A stretch of 64,000 bases of DNA, taken from positions 1 through 64,000 of the forward strand of contig JAFGJW010000001.1 of the NCBI GenBank assembly GCA_016928835.1, written 5' to 3'. The notes beneath the pieces were generated by a model. The model saw nothing but the letters and a program-made list of their open reading frames with translations, did no database searches and had not been told where the DNA came from. Origin of the DNA: Candidatus Woesearchaeota archaeon (GTDB taxonomy: Archaea > Nanobdellota > Nanobdellia > Woesearchaeales > GW2011-AR15). Shown piece by piece: positions 1-8,075 of this stretch. The position numbers and the translations under genes are program-made. Position 1 is the stretch's first letter. Every line of letters begins with the position of its first letter.

Positions 1-1
1 A

Positions 2-934
2 TTTACAGAGACGCAAGAAGGAATTCTAAGTTGTGTTAATTATCAAATCACGGATGTATATGAATCTCTTGGATATAACGATGCTGTTACATGTTGCAAC
101 GACGATCCCTGTGGATTAGGTTGTTCTGTTAATCAAGGTCACTGCAGACCAGCACAGGAAAGATGTAATGGATTTTTAGGAGAGGAACTTTATAATGAAC
201 CTTCACAAGGTTTCATTGTGCCTTATGAAGGTACTGAAAGAAGTGCTTTCTTTTTTGTCCCTTCAAATAGGTGTCTAATATGTAAAAAAAATGCATATGA
301 TGTTTTAACTTGGCAATGGGCAGACTCTGAGTGGGGTGAAACGTGTGAGTGTACAGTATCCTTGCCTGGAGGGTCTATTCCAATCGGATTTGATGATTAT
401 ACTTGGACTAATGGTGGTGGTGGTAATGAATTTTATTGTGTTACGTGTGGTATTCATAAAAATATAATTTATGTTGAGACTCCTAATGCAAGATGTGGAT
501 GTCACCCAAGTGAAGCGGCAGAACAGTTGAATATTGATCCGGAAATCGTGGCGACTTTTTTTCCAGATCCTAGTTATTCTGATGCAAGATTATCTGACAC
601 AAGTCCTGGCATTTGGGTTGATCAAGATCAGAAATGTTATTATTGTTCACAACAGGGTACATGGATAGAGGATCCTACTTATACAAAGTGTCCAGACGCA
701 ACTTGTTATCTTGATAGCATACCATTGTATCATAATCAATGGATATGCAAAGATGCCTCACAATTCCCTCCAGGTATACCTGATACGATATATCATTGTA
801 TTAATGGCGACTTAATTGAGGATGCAGTGTGTCACTGTCAGTGTCCAAGTGATAGTTACAATATTGTTGACACCAATATTCCATGTTTAAGTGGTCAAGA
901 ATGTGCTCAATGGGAAGGGCACATAATATCTTAA
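2..934 (+). CDS. Cysteine-rich secreted or surface protein, 5' end outside window
   Basis: The frame is open from base 2 to the TAA at 932-934, so the gene enters from the left and the GTG at 218 is internal. The visible ~310 residues hold about 26 cysteines, many as CxC or CxxC pairs (RCLIC, TCEC, YCVTC, RCGC, KCYYC, CHCQC), with many Tyr, Trp, Asp and Gly and few charged helices. This is typical of disulfide-rich extracellular domains; no family is recognised. The last ~50 residues have a diverged second copy at 1219-1377. Function unknown. Confidence 0.75.
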   Translation, partial: FTETQEGILSCVNYQITDVYESLGYNDAVTCCNDDPCGLGCSVNQGHCRPAQERCNGFLGEELYNEPSQGFIVPYEGTERSAFFFVPSNRCLICKKNAYDVLTWQWADSEWGETCECTVSLPGGSIPIGFDDYTWTNGGGGNEFYCVTCGIHKNIIYVETPNARCGCHPSEAAEQLNIDPEIVATFFPDPSYSDARLSDTSPGIWVDQDQKCYYCSQQGTWIEDPTYTKCPDATCYLDSIPLYHNQWICKDASQFPPGIPDTIYHCINGDLIEDAVCHCQCPSDSYNIVDTNIPCLSGQECAQWEGHIIS

Positions 935-1031
935 TAAACTATAAAATTTTCTAAGATTTGATGCAGTTAAGTGAGATAAAATTTTTCTAATAGTCTTTCT
1001 TAAGGAATATCGAACGGTAGCTAACATATTA

Positions 1032-1047
1032 GTAGCTAATGCTACTG
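1032..1047. repeat. Short hairpin upstream of the transposase remnant
   Basis: AGTAGC-TAAT-GCTACT forms a perfect 6-bp stem around a 4-base loop just before the transposase remnant. It could be a relic of an element end; nothing else supports a role. Confidence 0.3.
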
Positions 1048-1049
1048 TT

Positions 1050-1217
1050 ATGAGGAGAAAAATATTTAAAATAGATTTATATAGATTTAGCTATAAAAAG
1101 GGTTCGCTTGTTCCTTAGTGCAAAAGATGCGACAAGAGGAATTTTTTCAGAGACGGAAAAAATTCTCAAGGGAAACAGCTTTACAAATGTAAAATCTGTG
1201 GATTGAGATTTGTATAG
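1050..1217 (+). pseudogene. Remnant of a transposase N-terminal zinc ribbon
   Basis: From ATG 1050 the frame runs 22 codons to a TAG at 1116-1118, then continues in the same frame with two CxxC pairs (CKRCDK and CKICGL) separated by a GKxxxGKQLYKC stretch, stopping at 1215-1217. The order CxxC, NGKxxxGKQ-like segment, YKCxxCG, F is the usual N-terminal zinc ribbon of several archaeal insertion-sequence transposases. The catalytic part is absent. I read it as an eroded insertion-sequence fragment; the in-frame stop supports decay. Confidence 0.5.
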
Positions 1218-1218
1218 T

Positions 1219-1377
1219 GACGTGATTTACCAATGTGTATCAGATGGCACAAGCGCACGCGCAAATGAGCTTTCTTGTAACTGCGGATGTCCTGCTGGTG
1301 TAACTGCTGTAAGAAGTAACACACGTTGCACTGAATGTGGAGATTGGACTGATGATATTATTATTCGACACTATTAA
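1219..1377 (+). pseudogene. C-terminal fragment of a paralogue of the first cysteine-rich gene
   Basis: This frame starts without a start codon two bases after the transposase remnant's stop and ends at TAA 1375-1377. It reads DVIYQC, then CNCGCP, then RCTECGDW. The same order is found at the end of the gene at 2-934 (DTIYHC, CHCQCP, CLSGQECAQW), with matching cysteine spacing. It is therefore the tail of a duplicated gene whose front is gone, apparently lost at the insertion-sequence remnant directly before it. 1378-1433 and 1468-1654 hold no further gene. Confidence 0.6.
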
Positions 1378-1433
1378 ACATAAACAATTCTTTTTCTCGC
1401 TCTGATAACAGTTGTTTCTTTTTTAAAATATTG

Positions 1434-1467
1434 AACCCCTCGCTTTAACATTTCTCAACATTCTAGT
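1434..1467. repeat. Left copy of a 34-bp direct repeat flanking abiE
   Basis: This 34-bp stretch, beginning AACCCCTCGCTTTAAC, matches 3087-3120 with two differences. The two copies bracket the abiEi-abiEii pair, about 1.65 kb apart, in the same orientation. They may mark the edges of a mobile or recombined cassette, or be repeated terminators. Confidence 0.75.
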
Positions 1468-1654
1468 GAAAAATAACTGATAATTTTCATGTTTCTGGAT
1501 AGGCTCTTATAAAATGCCTTTAACCCAATAAAGTCTTGATTTTTTAGATAATTCTTGCCTCTTAATTGTTTTATTATCTGGATAATATCATTATTGATAT
1601 GTTTTGTATATTAAAATAATAAGATTTAAAAACCTTGGGATATTCTGTCTTATT

Positions 1655-2335
1655 ATGAATATTGAGTTAATTGAAAAATTAAAAGGATACCCTGTTGTGG
1701 ATAGAAACACGGTTATGAAACTATTAAATTGTAAGAGAGATTATGCATATCTTATTCTGCAAAGGCTTGAGAAAAGAGGAATATTAAAAAAGATTATCAA
1801 ATCAAAATACACAGCAATTGGCGATATCTATAAAATTGCTGCTAATCTATATTATCCAAGCTACATCAGTTTCTTGACTGCATCAATGCTTAAAAAAGCA
1901 ACTGAGCAAATATTTCATACAGTGCAAGTGGCATCTAATTATAATAAGAAGATAGATTTTCAGGATTACACTATTGAGCTCATTAAAATAGATAAAGACT
2001 TTATCTTTGGGTATGAGAACCAAGACGGTGTTTTTATTGCAGGCAATGAGAAATTGTTGATAGACATGCTAAATTACAGAAATTACTCAGGAAATTTTAG
2101 TGAAATCATAAAAGTAGTTGAAAATCTGGAGTTCAGTAAAGAAAAAATATTGAATTATCTTAAAAAAATTTCAAAACAATCTCTTATAAAAAGAGTCGGT
2201 TTTTTGCTTGAAAAGCACAAAAAGGTTGATTTGTCCAATGATTTTGAATTAGATAATAATTATGTGTTTTTAGACGTTCTCACAAGAAAACAAAATAAGG
2301 CAAACACAAAGTGGAGGGTCAAGCATGATAACTAA
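1655..2335 (+). CDS. abiEi: AbiEi-type antitoxin, winged-helix regulator
   Basis: Antitoxin of a type IV (AbiE) toxin-antitoxin pair; family members repress their own operon and block the partner nucleotidyltransferase. An N-terminal winged helix is visible (residues ~10-55: DRNTVMKLL, then YAYLILQRLEKRGILKKI), followed by the YYPSYISFLTA segment usual in AbiEi-like proteins. Start: an upstream TTG would add 17 residues, but an ATTTAAAAA box about 28 bases before ATG 1655 fits a leaderless start there. It overlaps the toxin gene by 11 bases, which fits translational coupling. Confidence 0.8.
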   Translation: MNIELIEKLKGYPVVDRNTVMKLLNCKRDYAYLILQRLEKRGILKKIIKSKYTAIGDIYKIAANLYYPSYISFLTASMLKKATEQIFHTVQVASNYNKKIDFQDYTIELIKIDKDFIFGYENQDGVFIAGNEKLLIDMLNYRNYSGNFSEIIKVVENLEFSKEKILNYLKKISKQSLIKRVGFLLEKHKKVDLSNDFELDNNYVFLDVLTRKQNKANTKWRVKHDN

Positions 2336-3068
2336 TCAAGATTTAAAACAAATTGCAGATTTTCATAGTCTAAATCTAGGACAAGCAGAAAAGTATTTTT
2401 TTCAGGATTTAGTTTTATTTATATTGTACAAAAAATACTCAAAAGACCTTGTTTTTAAAGGCGGAACTGCATTATCAAAATGCTATGGTTTTGACCGCTT
2501 TTCAGAAGACCTGGATTTTACGCAAACAAATAAATTAGAATTCTTTGCCAGAGATCTTTCCGCAGGGTTAAAGAATTTCAATATTACTTTTGATTTAAAT
2601 TCTAAACAAACATATGATTCAATTAATTTCAGATTATTGGTTCAGGGGCCGCTTTATGTTCAAAATAACAAAAGAACATTTTGTTCTTTAAAACTGGATT
2701 TGAGTTTAAGAGAAGAGGTTTTATTAGATACTGCTCTTGTAAAAATACGGCCTTGTCTGAACATAATACCTTTTTTTGATGTTGCAGTAATGAGTAAAAA
2801 GGAGATATTTGCAGAAAAAATAAGGACTGTCTTCACAAGAAACCAGGCAAGAGATTTGTATGACCTTTACTATCTAGACGACAGTGTTGCAGAAGTTGAG
2901 CTGATTAATAAGAAGCTTAAGTATTATAAGTTGAAATTCAGTTTAAATAAATTAAGGAAAGCTGTTACTGAAAAGAAACCAGTCTGGGACAAAGAATTGA
3001 GGCATTTAGTCAAGAATTATCCTAGTTTTGAAAAAGTAAAGAATAAGATAATTGGATATTTCTCTTAG
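2325..3068 (+). CDS. abiEii: AbiEii-type nucleotidyltransferase toxin
   Basis: Toxin of the AbiE pair, 247 residues. The nucleotidyltransferase signature is intact: KGGTAL at ~45-50 followed by RFSEDLDF at ~58-65, giving the GG loop and the metal-binding D-x-D. A later ARDLYDLYYL segment matches the conserved C-terminal motif of the AbiEii/AbiGii family. Characterised members modify RNA or tRNA with nucleotides and cause dormancy or phage abortive infection; the substrate here is unknown. The pair sits between 34-bp direct repeats, suggesting acquisition as a cassette. Confidence 0.85.
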   Translation: MITNQDLKQIADFHSLNLGQAEKYFFQDLVLFILYKKYSKDLVFKGGTALSKCYGFDRFSEDLDFTQTNKLEFFARDLSAGLKNFNITFDLNSKQTYDSINFRLLVQGPLYVQNNKRTFCSLKLDLSLREEVLLDTALVKIRPCLNIIPFFDVAVMSKKEIFAEKIRTVFTRNQARDLYDLYYLDDSVAEVELINKKLKYYKLKFSLNKLRKAVTEKKPVWDKELRHLVKNYPSFEKVKNKIIGYFS

Positions 3069-3086
3069 CAATGATTTAGGATTTTA

Positions 3087-3120
3087 AACCACTCGCTTTA
3101 ACATTTCTCAACATTCCAGT
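3087..3120. repeat. Right copy of the 34-bp direct repeat flanking abiE
   Basis: Same orientation and near-identical to 1434-1467. It begins 18 bases after the toxin stop codon and is followed by sequence unrelated to that after the left copy. Confidence 0.75.
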
Positions 3121-3196
3121 TAAAGACCACCGCCCAGTAACGAAAAATTTATATATTTAGAAATATAATGGTATTGTAGAGGTATGGATTAATAAA

Positions 3197-3916
3197 ATGG
3201 ATGATTACGACCCAAGTCGGAGACGTTTTGTAGTAGGTTTAGGGGCAGCAATTGCTGCACTTCTATTTGGAGGATGTACACGTAGAAGAACTAGCCCTAC
3301 ACCAACCCCTGAAAGAGTTCCTGCAGCAACAGTTAGGGCCGGACCAACCGCAACAACCAGACCAGAACCTACACAAGTTCCTCCGACACCCGCACCTTCT
3401 CCTACTACTATCCCTAGAGGTTATAGATGTGCGTATGACGGATTGGTTGGAGTAGCAGTATATATTGGAAATCAAAGTTTATATGATTTTTATTCAGGAA
3501 ATAACACAGATGATTTAGTAAGAAGAATTGCTGACAGTCTTGGCTTGTCAAGAAATGAATATCTTGGTATGTTAGTTGCAGCAGAAAATTATTTTGCAGG
3601 TCCTTTTAGAGAACATATTCAAGCAACAGGACAATCTATCCAGGACACTCTGTCACTTGAAGGACAACTTGCTGTGGGAGCAGGGAATGATTTTTGTACA
3701 TATACTTTAGATAACAATATTCGCAGTTGCTATGCATTTATAATAGTGCCAAATATTGGTGGGGAAGCAGCGGAAAGGCTAAAAGGCACATATGACCAAT
3801 TTTTTTCAATAATGGTCTATGGAGAGCATCACTTACCACAGTTTTTGGAGTTCGCAAATCAAGAAGAAAATATTGGACAGAGAGTAACACGAAGAGAGCT
3901 TTTTGCTAATTTATGA
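3197..3916 (+). CDS. Putative Tat-exported lipoprotein
   Basis: 239 residues. The N-terminus has a twin-arginine motif (SRRRF, residues 7-11), a hydrophobic stretch (12-24) and a lipobox ending LFGGC with Cys27, so export by Tat and lipid anchoring on the outer face are likely. Residues ~31-73 are a Pro/Thr-rich linker. The folded part (~76-239) has four cysteines and ends in a charged helical segment; no family recognised. Tat export implies folding or cofactor binding before export. A TATA-like AATTTATATATTT lies about 50 bases upstream. Confidence 0.75.
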   Translation: MDDYDPSRRRFVVGLGAAIAALLFGGCTRRRTSPTPTPERVPAATVRAGPTATTRPEPTQVPPTPAPSPTTIPRGYRCAYDGLVGVAVYIGNQSLYDFYSGNNTDDLVRRIADSLGLSRNEYLGMLVAAENYFAGPFREHIQATGQSIQDTLSLEGQLAVGAGNDFCTYTLDNNIRSCYAFIIVPNIGGEAAERLKGTYDQFFSIMVYGEHHLPQFLEFANQEENIGQRVTRRELFANL

Positions 3917-4000
3917 CCACTGCTGAAGCAGTATCTCTAAACTTAGTCTTTGTTTGTTGAGAATATGGAATTCTAAAAATGACTTTATTCGGATTTAGAC

Positions 4001-6508
4001 CTATCCACCTGTGGTACATTCATTGCTCCACTCGCCCCATAGACATCCTTCTATCGCAGTACACGAAATTTCAATAAAACAACTATCACAATTATCACCA
4101 GGGCAATATTTACATTGATTTTCATCCTCTGAATCTCTGTAACATCCCCAAGTATATGGACAATAGTCCTTGTTATTCTGAGAATCAATTGTGGTACAAC
4201 AACTATTTTTGCTGGGGGAAGCAGCATCCAGCATACAAGGTGGTTCTTGGGTTATGTCATAACAGGCTCCACCATTTTCCTCTTCTTGATAATAATAATA
4301 ACAATTAATGTTCTCTATACATCCTTCTCTTGATAGGGAGTTACAGTCTTGTTCAACACAAGCGCCATTATTACAGCCACCAGGACAATCAATACTCTCT
4401 GTTTGAGTGCAACTGTCTTGTCTGCATTCAAAAATTTTTACTTTATTTGCAGTATTGATACATTCACTCGGTTTGTGTTGAGATCTATCATAACATTCTG
4501 TTCTTTCACTACCGTCTGTCAGCCCGTATGTTCGACAGGAGCCATATCCACAACCATAGCTGGCAGGAACACAAGAGCCGCCCCAATAATCAAAGCACCA
4601 TTGACATGTTTGATCATTCTCGCATTGTTGAATTTTATAGGTATATGGATCTACTTCTGCGGTTATTGATTGTGCTGGAATATTATGCTGGCTGCAGGTT
4701 ATTAATTCAGTGGGATCACCTTCTCCCAACTCCCGAATTATTCCTCTCGGAGCGCATATAGCTTCATCAACCCTGAACTGTCTGAATAATTGAGAACTAG
4801 TTGGAGTTATTGAATGTCTTTCACATCCTTCAGGACAATTCCCTGGATCACATCCAATGCACGTATATTGATTGCATGTTGGCTCAAGATCGTCTTCATC
4901 TGGTATTCCATCGTTGTCATCATCTGGGTCAATATTATTGCCTGCACCATCGTTATCTGTGTCTTCTTGTTCATTCTCGTTCAATGGGAAGGCATCTAAT
5001 CCATCAATTACTGTGTCTCCATCACTGTCTGGCTCAACAGGACTCAGGCCTAGCACAACTTCAATGCCATCCAATAAATAATCATCATCACTATCTTCAT
5101 CTGTCGGGTCGGTGCCATAGCCATATTCATCGATATTGCTAAGATAGTCATTATCACCATCCTGTGCTGAATCATCATTTAAAGGATCTAGGCCAAATAA
5201 TATCTCCCAGCCGTCAGGCATTCCATCGCCATCTGTGTCTGGATTCAGTGCATTGGTGTACCACTGCACCTCAACATAATCAGAAGCGCCGTCATCATCA
5301 CTGTCCTCATCTTTTGGATCTGTGCCAAAATCATACTCTCTATTATTTGGCAAACCATCCCCATCATTATCTTGATTTGCACCAGGTGAATCAGCATCTT
5401 CTAAATCGAAATTATGCTCTCTTTCCCATGAATCTGGAAAACTATCATCATCCCTGTCATCCGGGTATTCATCCAAAGCATTTATCCTGCCGTCTTTATC
5501 ATAATCAACGTACGGAGAAATCTCTCCGCCCTCAAGGCCGGTTGAAATCAGGAAAGGTATGCCAGTAACATGCCCCAAAGGTGTAAAAACTTCTCCTCTT
5601 CCTATGCCGAAACTAGACGTCATTTTCTGGCATATCTCGCTCAACTTTCTCTCATTGCTGTAATTAGTGCTTATCTCGTCACCTGCATTAAGGTGACTGA
5701 AATGCCACATGATTATCGGGTCAACTTTTACCCTCCTCTCATTCCCATGAGGCTCTTGCCTAAAACTTGAAAACTCCAGACTTAGGCACTTGGGGATATA
5801 TTCAAAATAGCGGAAGCTGTTCAGGCTGGCTTCTGTCCTGAACCTAAGCTTTATTGTTGTCTTATCCTCATAGGGGTTATAAGAAAATTCCCTTTCAATC
5901 TCTGTTGGTGCTATCTTGCGCAGAGCTTCGCTATACTCTCGCAGCTCTTCATCAAATTTATCTTGATCTAGGCTGCCGTTCAGCTCTGTCACTATCTCTC
6001 TTACAAAAGCAGGCACTGTGCAATCCATATCCAGCTCTTTGACATTTATATCTGCACCATTGTCTGTCCCAATAAACCTGAGCTCAGCTTTATTGTTCAT
6101 GTTCTTTACACAAACATAATGCGGGGAATTTATGTCAAGTTCATTTAATTTAAAGCTATGGATTATCTCAATGCCCTTCATTAAAAATACATTCTCTTTT
6201 ACATCACGAAACTCATCATTAAGAAAAGGTGATTCCTGGAAAGATAATGCCTCATAACTCTTGCTTTGGTCAAAGATATAGAGCGCAGTAATGTCTGGTG
6301 GGAAAAAAGCGCTTATGTCAGTTGTCTTCTCCCTGCTGTTTTTGACATTGTTGACTGCGTTCCTAAGTTCTATCTCAAAATCAAAGAAAGAGGAATCTAT
6401 ATTCTCCTTATTCAGCATTGTAATAGCCTTAATGATCACTGTTAAAGTAATTACTATCACAATGGCAATCATTATAGGGATAAGAATATTTGTCTGCCCC
6501 TTTTTCAT
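4001..6508 (-). CDS. Membrane-anchored protein with thrombospondin type 3-like calcium repeats and Cys-rich tail
   Basis: 835 residues. An N-terminal MKKGQTN plus a long hydrophobic segment (~8-32) looks like a class III (pilin-type) signal or anchor. Residues ~45-325 are a mixed domain without a recognised family. Residues ~334-541 hold a run of DxDxDGxxD motifs (YDKDGRIN, NDGDGLPN, TDGDGMPDGW, SDGDTVIDG, DDDNDGIPDEDD), the calcium-binding pattern of thrombospondin type 3 repeats. Residues ~544-835 are rich in paired cysteines. An outward-facing calcium-stabilised stalk with a disulfide-rich end is likely. It is transcribed against its neighbours. Confidence 0.8.
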   Translation of the reverse strand: MKKGQTNILIPIMIAIVIVITLTVIIKAITMLNKENIDSSFFDFEIELRNAVNNVKNSREKTTDISAFFPPDITALYIFDQSKSYEALSFQESPFLNDEFRDVKENVFLMKGIEIIHSFKLNELDINSPHYVCVKNMNNKAELRFIGTDNGADINVKELDMDCTVPAFVREIVTELNGSLDQDKFDEELREYSEALRKIAPTEIEREFSYNPYEDKTTIKLRFRTEASLNSFRYFEYIPKCLSLEFSSFRQEPHGNERRVKVDPIIMWHFSHLNAGDEISTNYSNERKLSEICQKMTSSFGIGRGEVFTPLGHVTGIPFLISTGLEGGEISPYVDYDKDGRINALDEYPDDRDDDSFPDSWEREHNFDLEDADSPGANQDNDGDGLPNNREYDFGTDPKDEDSDDDGASDYVEVQWYTNALNPDTDGDGMPDGWEILFGLDPLNDDSAQDGDNDYLSNIDEYGYGTDPTDEDSDDDYLLDGIEVVLGLSPVEPDSDGDTVIDGLDAFPLNENEQEDTDNDGAGNNIDPDDDNDGIPDEDDLEPTCNQYTCIGCDPGNCPEGCERHSITPTSSQLFRQFRVDEAICAPRGIIRELGEGDPTELITCSQHNIPAQSITAEVDPYTYKIQQCENDQTCQWCFDYWGGSCVPASYGCGYGSCRTYGLTDGSERTECYDRSQHKPSECINTANKVKIFECRQDSCTQTESIDCPGGCNNGACVEQDCNSLSREGCIENINCYYYYQEEENGGACYDITQEPPCMLDAASPSKNSCCTTIDSQNNKDYCPYTWGCYRDSEDENQCKYCPGDNCDSCFIEISCTAIEGCLWGEWSNECTTGG

Positions 6509-6590
6509 TAGTATATCTTCAACAATTTAGATTTATAATTGTTTTTATTTTTAAGAAGCGGGCTTTAACAGCCTTGATCCTTATTTAGAA

Positions 6591-6911
6591 TTAGAGTTTC
6601 ATCTCCTTTGACAGCATCTTCTCTGTTTCCAGCTTTGTAATAACCTTATCCATCTTTATCAATTCTTTGACCCAGGGATTTTTAATGTTTAATTTATACA
6701 ATTTGGCGTTCCCTATCTTCCTGGTAAATGCCACGATTCTCTTATTCACCAATCTCGGCCATATCTCAGAAAAAGCTGTCCAGCCAACGCATGAATTTTT
6801 AGCTATTTCTGTCATGCTGTAGTCTATATCTCTCCCTAAAATTAGAAAGTCCAGCACCCTGATGAGGGGGTAATCCCCAAAGTACTCCACAAAAACACTT
6901 TTTTCTTCCAT
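6591..6911 (-). CDS. Winged-helix transcriptional regulator
   Basis: 106 residues from ATG 6911; nine further residues are possible from ATG 6938, but that codon sits inside the TATA-like AAATATTTAAATATG, so the inner start is preferred. The sequence DYPLIRVLDFLI...YSMTEIAKNS..GWTAFSEIWPRLVNKRIVAFTRKIGNAKLYKLN has the helix-turn-helix plus wing pattern of small archaeal regulators. It is divergent from the gene at 7018 and shares its promoter region. The regulated genes are unknown; the adjacent pilin-like run is a candidate. Confidence 0.65.
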   Translation of the reverse strand: MEEKSVFVEYFGDYPLIRVLDFLILGRDIDYSMTEIAKNSCVGWTAFSEIWPRLVNKRIVAFTRKIGNAKLYKLNIKNPWVKELIKMDKVITKLETEKMLSKEMKL

Positions 6912-7017
6912 TACACCAGCTAAAGAAATTTTATGCATATTTAAATATTTCCATAATAAAAAGGATAGTTCACAAAACGAAAGTTATAAATATGAGTGCT
7001 CCCTTTTGGAGATTAGT

Positions 7018-7272
7018 ATGAATGAAAAACTGATTATTAAAAGATTTATTATTAGGAAATTATACAGACAGAAAATGTGGTTGCATAAACATACAAACAT
7101 ACATAATCTTCGTAAGGGGCTATCAAATAAACTAAGGGTTTCGAAACAGGTTAACCAAGCTATAGAAGAGCTTCTCGAAGAGAATCTCCTTCTGTCAAAA
7201 CCGACCCATTACGGGTTAGAAGTCAGTTTAAATCCAAAGAAAATAAGAGAAATAGAAGAATTAGTTGAGTAA
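7018..7272 (+). CDS. Small basic protein with predicted winged-helix fold
   Basis: 84 residues, rich in Lys, Arg and Leu. RKGLSNKLRVSKQVNQAIEELLEENLLLSKPTHYGLEVSLN reads as helix, recognition helix and a short wing, followed by an acidic tail. It is preceded by AAGTTATAAATATGAG, a good TATA box about 25-30 bases before ATG 7018. Divergent from the regulator at 6911 and located just before the pilin-like run; a regulatory role is inferred. Confidence 0.55.
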   Translation: MNEKLIIKRFIIRKLYRQKMWLHKHTNIHNLRKGLSNKLRVSKQVNQAIEELLEENLLLSKPTHYGLEVSLNPKKIREIEELVE

Positions 7273-7364
7273 TGGTTATCAATAGGGTCCTGGTTATTTA
7301 AAAAAATCCAATTCGAAAATTTTATAAACCTAATTTATTCTTGTACAATAATGAGGTGTTCATT

Positions 7365-7628
7365 ATGAAGAAGGCTCAAGGTATCTCAATTAATGTAATA
7401 ATTGTAGCTGCGATTGCTCTTGTTGTAATGATAATATTGGTGTTAATTTTTACTACTAACATCAGGAACTGGAGGGAGTCATCACAGGCATGTGCCAGTC
7501 TGGGCGGTGTCTGTGTAGAGAGAGCAACAGACTGCACCGGAGAATATGCTAAGATAATTGAGGGTTCATGTCCTGGAGAAGACAAGGAAGATCCTAGAGA
7601 TGACGGGTATTGCTGTTATAGAACATGA
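7365..7628 (+). CDS. Pilin-like protein, class III signal
   Basis: 87 residues. MKKAQGISINVIIVAAIALVV is a typical archaeal prepilin N-terminus: two lysines, a Gly cleavage position, then a hydrophobic helix (~10-29). The mature part is short, with four cysteines. A start eight codons upstream is rejected because the MKKAQG signal is conserved among neighbours. TATA-like TTTTATAAACC lies about 45 bases upstream. First gene of a run to 18447; its stop overlaps the next start (ATGA). Confidence 0.7.
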   Translation: MKKAQGISINVIIVAAIALVVMIILVLIFTTNIRNWRESSQACASLGGVCVERATDCTGEYAKIIEGSCPGEDKEDPRDDGYCCYRT

Positions 7629-7894
7629 AAAAAAAAGGCGTCTCGCTGTCACTTAATGCGATTGTAATAGCGGCAATTGCATTAATCGTTCTAGTGGTTC
7701 TTGTATATATATTTACTACCAGAAGCAGGGATTTTGTTTGGGGGACAAGAAATTGCATAGGCCAAGGCGGAGAATGTAAGAATGGATGCGACAGCAGCTA
7801 TGAAGTTGAGTACTCTGGCACCAACTGCGCAGATTTAAATCCAGATGAGCCAAATTGTTGCGTGCCTATGCTTGAAGGTCCGCAGGCCACATAA
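7625..7894 (+). CDS. Pilin-like protein, class III signal
   Basis: 89 residues, overlapping the previous gene by four bases. MKKKGVSLSLNAIVIAAIALIV is a second prepilin-type N-terminus, clearly related to the gene before it (same IxxNxIxxAAIALxV helix), followed by a soluble part with five cysteines (NCIGQGGECKNGC, NCCVPM). A tandem pair of small pilins or minor pilins is likely. Confidence 0.7.
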   Translation: MKKKGVSLSLNAIVIAAIALIVLVVLVYIFTTRSRDFVWGTRNCIGQGGECKNGCDSSYEVEYSGTNCADLNPDEPNCCVPMLEGPQAT

Positions 7895-7942
7895 ACTTAT
7901 TCTCCGAAAAATATATATACTCTTATACAGATAGGGTAACTT

Positions 7943-8074
7943 ATGAAAAAAAGGGGTTTTGCTTTTACAGTAAATCATATGGCGACATTACTCATCGTGG
8001 GATTTTTACTTGCATTTCTCATCTATTTTGTTGTTCAAACCGCCTATCATTCAAGAGCAATGACTCTCGGCTGA
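7943..8074 (+). CDS. Very small single-span membrane protein
   Basis: 43 residues. MKKRGFAFTVNHMATLLIVGFLLAFLIYFVV gives a basic start and one membrane helix, with 12 residues after it. The N-terminal KKRGF and the position between pilin-like genes suggest a minor pilin-like or assembly peptide. A TATA-like AAAATATATATACTC lies about 35 bases upstream, so the gene may also start its own transcript. Confidence 0.6.
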   Translation: MKKRGFAFTVNHMATLLIVGFLLAFLIYFVVQTAYHSRAMTLG

Positions 8075-8075
8075 A

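Noticed and set aside
1116-1118. TAG inside the transposase remnant read as a possible amber recoding
   Set aside because: The frame is short, truncated and lacks catalytic parts, so simple decay explains the stop.
4349-6042. Several plus-strand open frames of 60-134 codons opposite the calcium-repeat gene
   Set aside because: They are low-complexity antisense shadows of the Asp-rich repeats (His, Ser and Leu runs) without ribosome-binding sites or neighbours in the same direction.
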